Below are positions 51,351 through 59,037 of a stretch of DNA of 59,037 bases, one piece after another. The notes under the pieces are model-generated. The model was given only the letters and a program-made list of their open reading frames with translations. It did no database searches and was not told where the DNA came from. The DNA is from CAVIQK01 sp964613035 (lineage in GTDB: Bacteria > Bacillota > Clostridia > Christensenellales > DTU072), in contig CAZTFQ010000011.1 in the NCBI GenBank assembly GCA_964613035.1, positions 1 through 59,037 of the forward strand, given 5' to 3'. The position numbers and the translations under genes are program-made. How positions within the stretch are numbered: the first letter of the stretch is position 1; each line of letters begins with the position of its first letter.

Positions 51351-53861
51351 CTATTTTATTTCATCGTCCTTGATTTTAACTTTAAGGCGATTGACGCCGT
51401 TGTCGATTCTGTTGATTATAGCCGAGACGAATTCCATCACCGAGAGAGCCATTATGCCTACGGATATAACCAGCCAGGTGGGGATGAGGTCGTAACGCGT
51501 GTAGATGTTGTAGATATTGAGATTTTCGGGAAGATACGGCGAAACGATTATAACGATAATCGCGGCTATAACGATAACCGTCATAACTATCACGCGGCGG
51601 GTATTGTACGGCTTACAGAGCATACAAGCCACTTCCGTGAAGATGACGAACATAACTATCATACATAGCGTCTTAAGCTCTGCTTCGGAGACTTTGAGTT
51701 CTCCTTCCATACTGAAAATCATAACGACCATAACGGCGAGAATGGTGGCTATGGCGCCGGGCATTATTTTTTTGAAGACGTTCTTTAAGAATCCGTCCTT
51801 GATACGGGCGTTGTTGGGTTCCAGCGCCATGAAGAACGAAGGAAGTCCGATAGAGAACAGCGCGACGAATGATATCTGAATGGGGTCGAGGGGGAAGGAC
51901 TTGTTCCAGATGACCAATACGAGGCTGAAGAGGAGAGAGAACATCGTCTTCGTCAAAAAGAGCGTCGAAGATCTCTCGATATTGTTGATGACGCGTCTGC
52001 CTTCCGCGACGATGCTGGGCATGGATCCGAAGTCGCTGTCCAAGAGGACGACGTTGGCAATGCTTCTGGTGGCGTCGCTGCCGTTGGCCATGGCGACGGA
52101 GCAATCGGCTTCTTTCATGGCAAGGATATCGTTGATACCGTCTCCCGTCATCGCTACGGTGCGCCCCGCGGACTTAAATATGGAGACGAGGAGCTTTTTC
52201 TGAGCGGGATTGACTCTGCCGAAGACCGTATAATCGAGAGCTATGGCTCTTACTTCTTCGTCCGACATACCGTGAAGAGAAACGTATTTGTCGGCGTTGT
52301 CTATACCGACTCTTGACGCGATGACGGAAACGGTACGGGGATTGTCGCCCGAAATGACTCTGACGTCCACGCCCGAGTCCTTAAAGTACTTAATCGTATC
52401 CACGCAATTTTTCTTGATATTGTCCTCGATGACTATCAGCGCCACGGGGGAGTTGTCCTTAGGGATGATTTCCTTTTTGTTCTTCTTGTTATAAGCGAGC
52501 ATCAGGCAACGATATCCGTTGTCCATATACTTGGAAATTTTATCGTTGAGAGTTTTCGTCATCTTGACGCCGACGTATTCCGGCGCGCCGATGACGTAGG
52601 TGCCGTCTTCGAACCCTACCGCGCTGCATTTTCTGTCCGAAGAAAACGGTATGTTGAATAAGGCTTTTAGGCTCTCCTTTTTTCCGAAATACGACTGCAG
52701 AGCTGTTGCGGTGGGGTTGTTTTCGTTAAGGACCGCCTGCATAGAAGATATGATTTTTTTTACGCTCTTTTCTTCCGTCTCGGAGAGGACGTCGACCTTC
52801 TTGACTAACATCGTTCCGTCGGTTATAGTGCCTGTTTTGTCTAAGCAAAGGAGATTGACTCTTGCCAGTCTCTCTATGGAATATAGCTCCTGAACCAGAG
52901 CTTTTTTCTTGGCGAGACGCATAATTCCGACCGCGAGAGCCACCGAAGTCAGTAGAAACATTCCCGAGGGAATCATTCCTATAATCGAGGTCGAAGTGGG
53001 GAAGACGGCGTTGCGATAAGCCTCGTATCGAACGGCGGAGTCTATATCGGAGAGCTCTCCGAGTACCGTCCACATATTATTGGCGTGCCCGAGTTCCGCA
53101 AGAGCGGCGGAGAAATTGGACAAAAAGGCTAAAAACCCGACGGGAATAATGATAATCGCGATGATTTTCATTATCAAATTGAGGGAGCGGATGAGTTCCG
53201 AGGGTTTGACTTTAATATTCTTAGCCTCTTTTGAGAGGGAGTTGATATAGCAATCGGAGGCTATCGCCGTGAGGCGGAGATTAATCTTACCGCTGACTAC
53301 GAAACTGCCCGAGAGGCAAGTGTCGCTTTTACGTTTTTTAATCGCTTCCGATTCACCGGTAAGTAGGCTCTCGTTGACCTCCGCTTCACCGTCGGTCACG
53401 ACGCCGTCCGCGCAGATCTGATTACCGGGAGAGAAAACGCATATATCGCCCAAGACCAAGTCGCCGACGGGGATATTCTTTTCTTCTCCGTCTCTTAGGA
53501 CGGTAACGTCGGGCATTGAAATGAAAGTAAGTTTATCGACGGTGATTTTCGCTCTGATTTCCTGTACTATACCTATGAGCCAGTTACACGTTATGATGAC
53601 GATGAAGCCCATATTCTTGACGTCGGTGAAACTTTCCGCGACCGAAACCATCCAAACAAAAACCAGCACGCACAGCAAGTTGAAGAACGTGAACGTGTTG
53701 CTGACGAAAATCTGACCGTAAGATCTGGTGGAAGTATTGGTGATTTTATTGACCGCGCCGTGGGATACTCTTTCTTCTACCTGACTAGCGGTAAGACCGA
53801 CCGCGGGGTCGGCTTCGGTATACTTAAAAATTTTTTTACGCGTTTTGCGTTTATCTTTCAT
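51351..53861 (-). CDS. Cation-translocating P-type ATPase (CtpE-like)
   Basis: This 836-residue P-type pump has an actuator motif TGES (168-171), phosphorylation site Asp341 in DKTGTITDGT, hinge TGDGINDILAMKEAD, and about eight to ten membrane segments. The C-terminal LPSFFMALEPNNAR segment is characteristic of the clade that includes mycobacterial CtpE (calcium uptake). The ion is not decided by sequence alone; Ca2+ is a reasonable guess. It is transcribed from its own consensus promoter; the two-component system starts 57 bases after its stop and may or may not be co-transcribed. Confidence 0.9.
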   Translation of the reverse strand: MKDKRKTRKKIFKYTEADPAVGLTASQVEERVSHGAVNKITNTSTRSYGQIFVSNTFTFFNLLCVLVFVWMVSVAESFTDVKNMGFIVIITCNWLIGIVQEIRAKITVDKLTFISMPDVTVLRDGEEKNIPVGDLVLGDICVFSPGNQICADGVVTDGEAEVNESLLTGESEAIKKRKSDTCLSGSFVVSGKINLRLTAIASDCYINSLSKEAKNIKVKPSELIRSLNLIMKIIAIIIIPVGFLAFLSNFSAALAELGHANNMWTVLGELSDIDSAVRYEAYRNAVFPTSTSIIGMIPSGMFLLTSVALAVGIMRLAKKKALVQELYSIERLARVNLLCLDKTGTITDGTMLVKKVDVLSETEEKSVKKIISSMQAVLNENNPTATALQSYFGKKESLKALFNIPFSSDRKCSAVGFEDGTYVIGAPEYVGVKMTKTLNDKISKYMDNGYRCLMLAYNKKNKKEIIPKDNSPVALIVIEDNIKKNCVDTIKYFKDSGVDVRVISGDNPRTVSVIASRVGIDNADKYVSLHGMSDEEVRAIALDYTVFGRVNPAQKKLLVSIFKSAGRTVAMTGDGINDILAMKEADCSVAMANGSDATRSIANVVLLDSDFGSMPSIVAEGRRVINNIERSSTLFLTKTMFSLLFSLVLVIWNKSFPLDPIQISFVALFSIGLPSFFMALEPNNARIKDGFLKNVFKKIMPGAIATILAVMVVMIFSMEGELKVSEAELKTLCMIVMFVIFTEVACMLCKPYNTRRVIVMTVIVIAAIIVIIVSPYLPENLNIYNIYTRYDLIPTWLVISVGIMALSVMEFVSAIINRIDNGVNRLKVKIKDDEIK

Positions 53862-53896
53862 TCTCAGAAGTCCCGATTACTAAAGAATTATATTTT

Positions 53897-53925
53897 AGTA
53901 TAAAATATTTAATCGGTCGTGTCAA
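53897..53925 (-). promoter_or_regulatory. Promoter of the P-type ATPase gene
   Basis: On the minus strand TTGACA (53920-53925) and TATACT (53897-53902) are separated by 17 bases. Confidence 0.7.
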
Positions 53926-53941
53926 TATAAAAGTCTATCGC

Positions 53942-53970
53942 TTGCTAACGAAAAATTAATCTGATATAAT
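53942..53970 (+). promoter_or_regulatory. Promoter of queH, apparently leaderless
   Basis: TTGCTA (53942-53947) and an extended TATAAT (53965-53970, TG upstream) have 17-base spacing. Only 6 bases separate the -10 from the ATG at 53977, so the transcript should start at the initiation codon. Confidence 0.65.
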
Positions 53971-53976
53971 CGAATT

Positions 53977-54570
53977 ATGACCGATTACAACCGTTTATTC
54001 GAAAAAGAATGTGAAAATTCACAAGAAAAAACTCTTCTTCTGCACGTATGCTGCGCGCCGTGTCTTGCTTCCGCAATAGAAAGAGTCGCCGAAAAATTTC
54101 GAGTTACGCTCTTCTATTACAACCCGAACATCCGTCCCGTATCGGAATACGAAAAGAGGTACGACGAGATAGGCAAGCTCCTAAGCGGACTGAATCTTAA
54201 GCATATCGAAATAATCGACGGAGAGTACGATCAAGCTCGATTCGACCGCTTTTTAATACCGAAAAAGGATGAACGAGAAGGCGGCTCCAGATGCGACGAT
54301 TGTATAGCGGAACGATTGATAGTAACTGCAGAAAACGCAAGGAAAAACCGCTTCGATTACTTCTGCACGACTTTGACGTCGAGTCCTCACAAGAACGCGG
54401 AATACATCAATACCGTAGGGTACGAACTGTCCGGAGAGGGATGTCTGTGGTTATCGTCGGACTTCAAAAAAAGAGACGGCGTACTCCGTAGTCGAGAGTT
54501 ATGCTCCTTATACGGAATATACCGTCAAAATTACTGCGGTTGCACTCCGAGGAAAGACTCGGAAAACTAA
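53977..54570 (+). CDS. queH: Epoxyqueuosine reductase QueH
   Basis: This 197-residue protein of the former DUF208 family carries the conserved cysteines Cys25-Cys26 and Cys29 (HVCCAPC), Cys106 and Cys109 (RCDDC), and a C-terminal YCGC pair (Cys187, Cys189). QueH performs the last step of queuosine tRNA modification with a 4Fe-4S cluster and a second metal, without cobalamin, unlike QueG. It is a single gene on the plus strand, convergent with the flavodoxin-like gene. There is no Shine-Dalgarno; the -10 box ends 6 bases before the ATG. Confidence 0.9.
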   Translation: MTDYNRLFEKECENSQEKTLLLHVCCAPCLASAIERVAEKFRVTLFYYNPNIRPVSEYEKRYDEIGKLLSGLNLKHIEIIDGEYDQARFDRFLIPKKDEREGGSRCDDCIAERLIVTAENARKNRFDYFCTTLTSSPHKNAEYINTVGYELSGEGCLWLSSDFKKRDGVLRSRELCSLYGIYRQNYCGCTPRKDSEN

Positions 54571-54594
54571 CTCGGAATATTTATCTAGATAATT

Positions 54595-55131
54595 TTATAC
54601 GTTTTTACCCGCGTCGTAGGCTTGTTTCATGGCTTCCGTCGCGCGCACGGTTCCCTTTTCATATACGCCCGTTCCGTATATGACGCCCTTCTCTATCGCG
54701 CCCTCCACGCAATCCGCATATCCGCGGAAGCACGCCAGAGTGGTCTCGGCGGAGGCTCTTTCCTCGTCGGCGCAAGTGACTATGTAATAGAATTCCTTAT
54801 CTCTGACTTCCAGCCATCTTGCTACCGTCCTGTCGATGAGAGCCTTAAGCTGAGCGTCTATCGAATAAAAATATACGGGGCTAGCCAAAACGATGACGTC
54901 GGCGTCGATCATTTTTTGTAAAACTTCCGCCATATCGTCTTTTATCGCGCACTCTCCGTTATGGTCGGCGCAATAATAACAACCCAGGCAATATCCGATA
55001 TTCTTTTCCGCGACGCGGATTTTTTCGACTTCGTTACCCGCTTCCGCGGCGCCTCTTAAAAACTCGTCGCACAGGATGTCCGAGTTGCCGTTTTTTCTGG
55101 GACTTCCGGATAAAATCAAAACTTTTTTCAT
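54595..55131 (-). CDS. Flavodoxin-family NAD(P)H-dependent oxidoreductase
   Basis: This 178-residue protein has an FMN-binding loop LSGSPRKNGNSD near the N-terminus, and the segment CLGCYYCADHNGEC (about 49-62) with several Cys as in iron-sulfur flavoproteins, then ASPVYFYSIDAQLKALIDR, typical of NADPH-dependent FMN reductases. It probably serves as an electron-transfer or nitro/quinone-type reductase. It lies 15 bases downstream of an aldo/keto reductase gene and is likely co-transcribed with it. Confidence 0.85.
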   Translation of the reverse strand: MKKVLILSGSPRKNGNSDILCDEFLRGAAEAGNEVEKIRVAEKNIGYCLGCYYCADHNGECAIKDDMAEVLQKMIDADVIVLASPVYFYSIDAQLKALIDRTVARWLEVRDKEFYYIVTCADEERASAETTLACFRGYADCVEGAIEKGVIYGTGVYEKGTVRATEAMKQAYDAGKNV

Positions 55132-55146
55132 AATAACTCCTAAAAT

Positions 55147-56034
55147 CTACCAATTTTTCTTTTCTTGTCTGTGGTCGTCGTTGTGCTTGCGCTCTTCTAC
55201 CATTTTTGCGAACCATTCCACCATCGCGGGGTCGGTATGCGCGAAAAACGAGCTCTGTTTTCTGTCCAGCGTCGCTATTGCCTCCATATCCTCGTCGGAC
55301 AGTTCGAAGTCGAAGACGTCGAAATTCTCTATCATACGTTCTTTGTGAACGGACTTGGGTATAACGACGACGTCGCGTTGAAGCGCCCATCGTAACATTA
55401 CCTGAGCGGAAGTTTTTCCGTACTTTTTTCCTATTTCCGCTAGGACCTTTTCGTCGAACAATCCGTTGCGACCTTCTCCGAACGGTGCCCAGGCTTCATG
55501 GACGACACCGTACTTATTCATCCATTCTCTAGCGACGATTTGCTGATTGTGAGGATGGGTTTCGACCTGATTGACCATCGGTTTAATTCGCGCGAAATTA
55601 GATATATCGACCAATCTGTCGGGATAGAAGTTGCTTACGCCTATGGCGCGGATTCTACCCTCGTCGTACATTTCTTCCAGCGCTCTCCAGGCGCCGTAGA
55701 CGTCCGAAAAAGGTTGATGAAGCAGGACCAGATCTATATAGTCGGTCTTGAGCTTTTTCAAAGACGACTCTACCGAAGCGCGGGCGGACTCGTATCCGTA
55801 ATGCTCTACCCAAACCTTGGTCGTGAGGAAAATATCTTCTCTATCGACGTCGGACTTCTCGATGGCGGAGCCGACCTCTTCCTCGTTAAAATAGCTCTGC
55901 GCGGTATCTATGTGGCGATATCCTACTTCCAGCGCGTCCGAGACGCACCGTTCGCACTCGTCTCGAGATATCTGATAGACTCCGTAGCCGAGCATAGGCA
56001 TTTTCACGCCATTGTATAACTCTATATATTTCAT
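55147..56034 (-). CDS. Aldo/keto reductase
   Basis: This 295-residue protein is a single-domain AKR with the tetrad in HIDTAQSYFNEEEVG (Asp, Tyr), LTTKVWVEHYG (Lys) and VLLHQPF (His), and the cofactor segment VVIPKSVHKERM near the C-terminus. It is close to the 2,5-diketo-gluconate/prostaglandin-F-like AKR5 group and uses NADPH. It is the first gene of a pair with the flavodoxin-like reductase. No Fe-S motif is present, unlike the other AKR in this window. Confidence 0.9.
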   Translation of the reverse strand: MKYIELYNGVKMPMLGYGVYQISRDECERCVSDALEVGYRHIDTAQSYFNEEEVGSAIEKSDVDREDIFLTTKVWVEHYGYESARASVESSLKKLKTDYIDLVLLHQPFSDVYGAWRALEEMYDEGRIRAIGVSNFYPDRLVDISNFARIKPMVNQVETHPHNQQIVAREWMNKYGVVHEAWAPFGEGRNGLFDEKVLAEIGKKYGKTSAQVMLRWALQRDVVVIPKSVHKERMIENFDVFDFELSDEDMEAIATLDRKQSSFFAHTDPAMVEWFAKMVEERKHNDDHRQEKKNW

Positions 56035-56054
56035 ACGAAACTCCTATTATACAC

Positions 56055-56082
56055 AAAAAGCCCGCTTTTCCACGGGCTTTTT
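56055..56082. terminator. Bidirectional intrinsic terminator
   Basis: AAAAAGCCCG pairs with CGGGCTTTTT around an 8-base loop. It ends the small membrane protein gene (minus strand). Confidence 0.88.
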
Positions 56083-56095
56083 CATGACAATAGTA

Positions 56096-56323
56096 TTAGA
56101 TATTGAGCAGACGGAAAATTCTGCCGTGGAGAATCATAGAAATCAAATCGAGGACCCAAACAAGCCATCCGCTGAAGATACGAATGATACCGGCGACGAG
56201 TTTGCCTTCCTGTAATCTGGTTATGACGCCGAGTACCCAGGCGGTAACGGGGATGATAGCGAGAATGATGTTAAGAAGTCTCGATTTAATTCCCAAATAA
56301 TCTTTTCTTGATGCTTTTGCCAT
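56096..56323 (-). CDS. Small two-segment membrane protein
   Basis: This 75-residue protein has a basic N-terminus (MAKASRKDYLG) and two hydrophobic segments (about 17-35 and 44-65) separated by LQEGKLVAGIIR. It resembles short conserved membrane proteins of Firmicutes, loosely like YqaE/Pmp3, but the Pmp3 motifs are not clear, so no function is assigned. It has a good AGGAGG-like ribosome site and its own terminator, which support a real gene. Confidence 0.7.
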   Translation of the reverse strand: MAKASRKDYLGIKSRLLNIILAIIPVTAWVLGVITRLQEGKLVAGIIRIFSGWLVWVLDLISMILHGRIFRLLNI

Positions 56324-56414
56324 AAATAAACCTCCGTGAATTTTATCATTAAATGATATTTAGATTAAATATATTTTAGCACATAATAACGGAATTGTAA
56401 ATAGCGCTTTTTGT

Positions 56415-57596
56415 TTAATTATAATTAATCGTCCGAGAATACAGGCTATCTCCGCGGCGGTCTCTGAAAGTTACCGTAACGGTTCCGTCGCCGCGGACGG
56501 AAAAGGACGTGAATCCGTGGTCGGTGCCGTTGAGATAATAGTCGTGTTCCGCTTTCGTCACAACGTCTTCCGCGTCGTAGGTACTGCCGCCGAAGGGACC
56601 CACGAGGACGTAAGAGACGCCTTTATTCTCCATCAATTGCATCGTATGGATATGACCGCTGACGACCAGATCGACGCCGTAACGCTCGAAAATCGGGCAG
56701 ATATTCTCTATGACGGTAGAATTGTCGAACCAGTCCGCTTTTCCCATTTCTCCGCCCGTTGCGTAAAAATAACTGTGGGTCTGGACGACAACGAGGTCTT
56801 CCTCCGGAAGGGATTCCAAGGTAGACTCGAGCCATGCAATATCGGAGGGGGTAACTTCCGAGTTGTCCCAAATCATATTAAAAATCACCCAATGGACGCC
56901 GGGGGCTACTTCCAGAACGTGATTGAGGGATGTTTCGCCGGGCTGATACATACGTCTGAAAGAGGCTTCAGAAGAAAACATAGCGTCGTGATTGCCCATA
57001 ACGAAGTGGATTTTTTTATCGGGGAGATACTGCTCCATATCGGAGACGGCTTCTTTATGAAAAGAGGCGTTGAGTCCTATGTCGACGAGGTCTCCGCCGT
57101 GGATAACCAGATCCGTATCGGACGCGGAGAGATAATTCATTATATCGTGTCTGGCGTCGGGGTCTGCGGAAGACGCGCCGTAATGGGAGTCGGAAATAAC
57201 GGCTATTTCTATGTCGGAAGTTTCCGAGAGGTAACCGTCGGAAGAATTGTAAAAATTAAGGTCGGGCTTAAGATTGATATTGGCGCCCGAAACCATAACG
57301 ATAAGTACCGATATCGAGAAAAGCGCGACTATCGAGGTATATACTATGGAGACCTTCGCCAGTCTGCGGAATTTAACAGAGAGGATCCCCAGTACTATAG
57401 CTCCTACAATCAAGACGCACGGTAAGACGACGAACGCGACGCCGAGATATTCCCACCGCACGAATCCGATAAAGGACTGCGAAGCAAACAGCACTATCAT
57501 CATAACCGTCGTGAAAGCGATGGCTATTCCTGCCAAAATGACTGCCGCCAAGCGTAGGTTGTCTTCTTCTATGGGGCGATATTTTTTATCCGACAT
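56415..57596 (-). CDS. Membrane-anchored metallophosphoesterase (calcineurin-like)
   Basis: This 393-residue protein has three N-terminal hydrophobic segments (about 15-38, 48-72 and 82-103), then an extracytoplasmic phosphoesterase domain with the metal-site motifs ISDSHYG (about 134-140), HGGDLVDIG, VMGNHDAM, QTHSY and SGHIHTMQL. These give the two-metal centre of calcineurin-like enzymes, active on phosphodiesters or phosphomonoesters. It follows the acyltransferase-like gene by 12 bases, so a lipid or envelope role is plausible. Confidence 0.9.
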   Translation of the reverse strand: MSDKKYRPIEEDNLRLAAVILAGIAIAFTTVMMIVLFASQSFIGFVRWEYLGVAFVVLPCVLIVGAIVLGILSVKFRRLAKVSIVYTSIVALFSISVLIVMVSGANINLKPDLNFYNSSDGYLSETSDIEIAVISDSHYGASSADPDARHDIMNYLSASDTDLVIHGGDLVDIGLNASFHKEAVSDMEQYLPDKKIHFVMGNHDAMFSSEASFRRMYQPGETSLNHVLEVAPGVHWVIFNMIWDNSEVTPSDIAWLESTLESLPEEDLVVVQTHSYFYATGGEMGKADWFDNSTVIENICPIFERYGVDLVVSGHIHTMQLMENKGVSYVLVGPFGGSTYDAEDVVTKAEHDYYLNGTDHGFTSFSVRGDGTVTVTFRDRRGDSLYSRTINYN

Positions 57597-57608
57597 CGGG
57601 TACTCCTT

Positions 57609-58445
57609 TTATTCCGATCTATGTTGATTGGTGAATCTGAAGTATGCTTCGTCCGAGGGAGAAAACTCGTTGTAGAGGCGATAAAACTCGTCGTTGACGA
57701 ATTCCGCTTTCCTGTGAGGAGGCAGCGATTCTCCTATAGAAGTGATACTCTTCTGGATATAATCGACGATACGCTCTCTTTCTTCTTTCGGATTGGCTTC
57801 AGGATTATATTCCACGGGCTCTCCGATGCAGATTTTCATAATATCCATAGGAATATAGACGGGATAAAATTTGACCGTCTTGCCCGTTTTTTTATAATAA
57901 GTACGCGCGATATCGACGAAGCCCTCGTTGAGATAGTGCACGTAAGGCGAATACGAGCCCGTTTGGAGTCCGGCGTTGTTATCGGCGTCTTCTACGTGCT
58001 TAAAGTAAGATTCCGCGAAAACGACGACGTTCTTCCCGTCTTCTAAGGCGGTTACGCTGTCTTTATACGCCTTGATGATGCCTGCCGCGGAGCGGTCTAT
58101 CCATATGGGGTCGTTGGCTCTCAAGAGAGGGACGAGGAGGACTCTGATTACGCGGGAGAGCCATCTCCAAAACCACTTACATTTTTGTCCTCTGCCGTAG
58201 AGGAAATTATGGAAGATGTAATTGGGCGCGACGTCCTTGTCGTCGAGATACTTAACCACCCACGGACGAATGGGTCTGTCGAAGTACAAAAACATCGTCG
58301 CCGGTCCCATGGCTGTCGAATGCGTGGGGACGTATATGGCGGCTTCCGTCTCGGGAGAATCGGTGGCACGGACGACTTCTCTGGTCGGGAATATCTTCTT
58401 GGCAAGCCACTGCATGAATCGGTAATAAATATTTCGTTTAGTCAT
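57609..58445 (-). CDS. PlsC-like (1-acylglycerol-3-phosphate) acyltransferase family protein
   Basis: This 278-residue protein has the weak block-I motif VPTHSTAMGPATM (HX4-type, without the usual Asp), a later VVVFAESYFK segment in the place of the FPEGTR block, and a membrane-associated segment near WRWLSRVIRVLLVPLL. It probably transfers acyl chains to a lysolipid or a related acceptor. The start is the ATG at 58445, with GGAGG 7 bases upstream, not the ATG 15 codons earlier. It is the first gene of a pair with the metallophosphoesterase. Confidence 0.72.
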   Translation of the reverse strand: MTKRNIYYRFMQWLAKKIFPTREVVRATDSPETEAAIYVPTHSTAMGPATMFLYFDRPIRPWVVKYLDDKDVAPNYIFHNFLYGRGQKCKWFWRWLSRVIRVLLVPLLRANDPIWIDRSAAGIIKAYKDSVTALEDGKNVVVFAESYFKHVEDADNNAGLQTGSYSPYVHYLNEGFVDIARTYYKKTGKTVKFYPVYIPMDIMKICIGEPVEYNPEANPKEERERIVDYIQKSITSIGESLPPHRKAEFVNDEFYRLYNEFSPSDEAYFRFTNQHRSE

Positions 58446-58690
58446 CTGATAACCTCCGTACAACGGATATTTTATCACTCCGATGAGCATAAGTCAACGA
58501 TGAAAGGCAACATCGCGCCGTCCTACGTCAACGTATGTCGAAACGAAAAATTCATCGGTGACGATATATCCCGATGAAAATATGCACGTATGCGAATATG
58601 AACGTATCCGACAAAAAACATAAATAAAGCGAGGAATTATTATCCCTGAATATAAAAACTCATAATTCAAAAGATAATTGACGAAAATAA

Positions 58691-58719
58691 TTGACCGTTT
58701 TTCTTAAATGTGATAATAT
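58691..58719 (+). promoter_or_regulatory. Promoter of tRNA-Ala
   Basis: TTGACC (58691-58696) and TAATAT (58714-58719) have 17-base spacing, with a start expected a few bases before the tRNA. The rest of 58491-58690 shows nothing recognisable. Confidence 0.55.
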
Positions 58720-58730
58720 TGAAAAAGCTT

Positions 58731-58806
58731 GGGGGCATAGCTCAGATGGTAGAGCGATACGTTCGCAACGTATAGGTCAGGGGTTCGAATCCCCTTGTCT
58801 CCACCA
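58731..58806 (+). tRNA. tRNA-Ala (anticodon CGC), CCA encoded
   Basis: Acceptor GGGGGCA pairs with TGTCTCC, including the G3-U70 wobble that identifies alanine tRNA. The anticodon stem ATACG/CGTAT holds loop TTCGCAA (anticodon CGC), and the T-arm is GGGG-TTCGAAT-CCCC. Discriminator A and CCA are encoded (58803-58806). Confidence 0.95.
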
Positions 58807-58810
58807 CTTC

Positions 58811-58857
58811 AAACCTAAAACGAATTCCTTTTGAGAATAAGTTTTAGGTTTTTTATT
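58811..58857 (+). terminator. Intrinsic terminator of tRNA-Ala
   Basis: AAACCTAAAAC pairs with GTTTTAGGTTT (11 bp) and is followed by a T-rich tail. Confidence 0.8.
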
Positions 58858-58890
58858 TTGTATTGGTTGTGTAAAAGGTCATTGAAACGC

Positions 58891-59037
58891 TTATCGGCAT
58901 TTCTCCACATTCAGCATGTATTTTTGGCGGATAGTTTTCTTTCTGTAATTTAGACAGCCTCGTCCTATTTTTAACTCTGTGATTATTTCAGATTGAAGCA
59001 TTTTGTTCATAATACAATTTAGTAATGCCGTTTCAAT
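58891..59037 (-). CDS. Possible C-terminal end of a gene running off the window
   Basis: A minus-strand frame is open from the window edge for 48 codons to a stop at 58891-58893 (Lys-rich, ending MLNVEKCR). No family is recognised and the fragment is too short to be sure that it is coding. Inverted copies of ATTGAAACG lie at 58881 and at the window end. Confidence 0.25.
   Translation of the reverse strand: METALLNCIMNKMLQSEIITELKIGRGCLNYRKKTIRQKYMLNVEKCR

Noticed and set aside
56517..57425. 302-codon plus-strand frame opposite the metallophosphoesterase gene
   Set aside because: The minus strand has all phosphoesterase metal motifs; the plus frame has no family features.

Overview
The window reads as a chromosomal contig of an anaerobic, gut-type Clostridia (Firmicutes) bacterium. 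The reasons are consensus sigma-A promoters (TTGACA/TATAAT, 16-18 spacing), AGGAGG-type ribosome sites, lipoprotein signals with a Cys lipobox, oxygen-sensitive Fe-S enzymes (one-chain serine dehydratase, QueH, an aldo/keto reductase with two 4Fe-4S motifs), Gram-positive families (DUF4364, YitT, PcrA, MsmK-type ATPase), and heavy investment in extracellular plant-glycan degradation. Almost everything from 12.3 to 58.4 kb lies on the minus strand, so this is probably one replichore arm.

Layout. 1-2.1 kb: 3' part of a BspA-like leucine-rich-repeat protein, interrupted by a 100-N scaffold gap. 2.2-6.8 kb: a GMP-synthetase ATP-PPase lacking its glutaminase domain, coupled to an F420-0:glutamate-ligase-like protein; then a DMT-family permease overlapping a serine dehydratase gene. 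6.88-7.6 kb: tRNA-Thr(CGT) followed by about 600 bp of hairpin-rich repeats with no gene. 7.6-10.8 kb: a TetR regulator facing an HXXEE membrane protein and a CocE/NonD hydrolase across a perfect 13-bp inverted repeat. 10.9-12.2 kb: a hexapeptide acetyltransferase and a cyclase-family metalloenzyme.

12.3-35.3 kb is a glycan-utilisation region. It holds a 710-residue lipoprotein; a five-gene overlapping operon (two small membrane proteins, a DUF624-like membrane protein, an ABC ATPase with an altered D-loop, a GH2 glycosidase); a LacI regulator, solute-binding lipoprotein, two sugar permeases and a GH43 lipoprotein; a giant lipoprotein with an SGNH esterase and several CBM9-like/jelly-roll domains, split by a C10 homopolymer frameshift; and an orphan MsmK/UgpC-type ATPase with a long C-terminal extension that probably powers the ATPase-less importer. 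The glycan is inferred to be arabinose-containing (GH43, GH2, SGNH esterase).

35.6-42.1 kb carries a YitT pair, a TIM-barrel isomerase, DUF1893, an Fe-S aldo/keto reductase, a four-helix-bundle (S23/Avd-like) gene flanked on both sides by hairpin arrays, and rlmD. 42.2-42.5 kb has three identical DnaA-box repeats beside an AT-rich stretch. 42.5-53.9 kb: DUF4364, then a compact operon (response regulator, sensor kinase, HD dNTPase-like, PcrA, LigA, sialidase-like lipoprotein) and a P-type ATPase. 54-58.5 kb: queH, a flavodoxin-like reductase, an aldo/keto reductase, a small membrane protein, a metallophosphoesterase and a PlsC-like acyltransferase. The window ends with tRNA-Ala(CGC).

Most promising for novelty are the hairpin arrays, which occur both around the four-helix-bundle gene and next to tRNA-Thr with covarying stems; the ABC-ATPase/DUF624-like module without canonical permeases; the glutaminase-less GuaA paired with a CofE-like ligase; and the C-tract frameshift in the giant lipoprotein. 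All calls come from reading sequence and translations; no database search was run.
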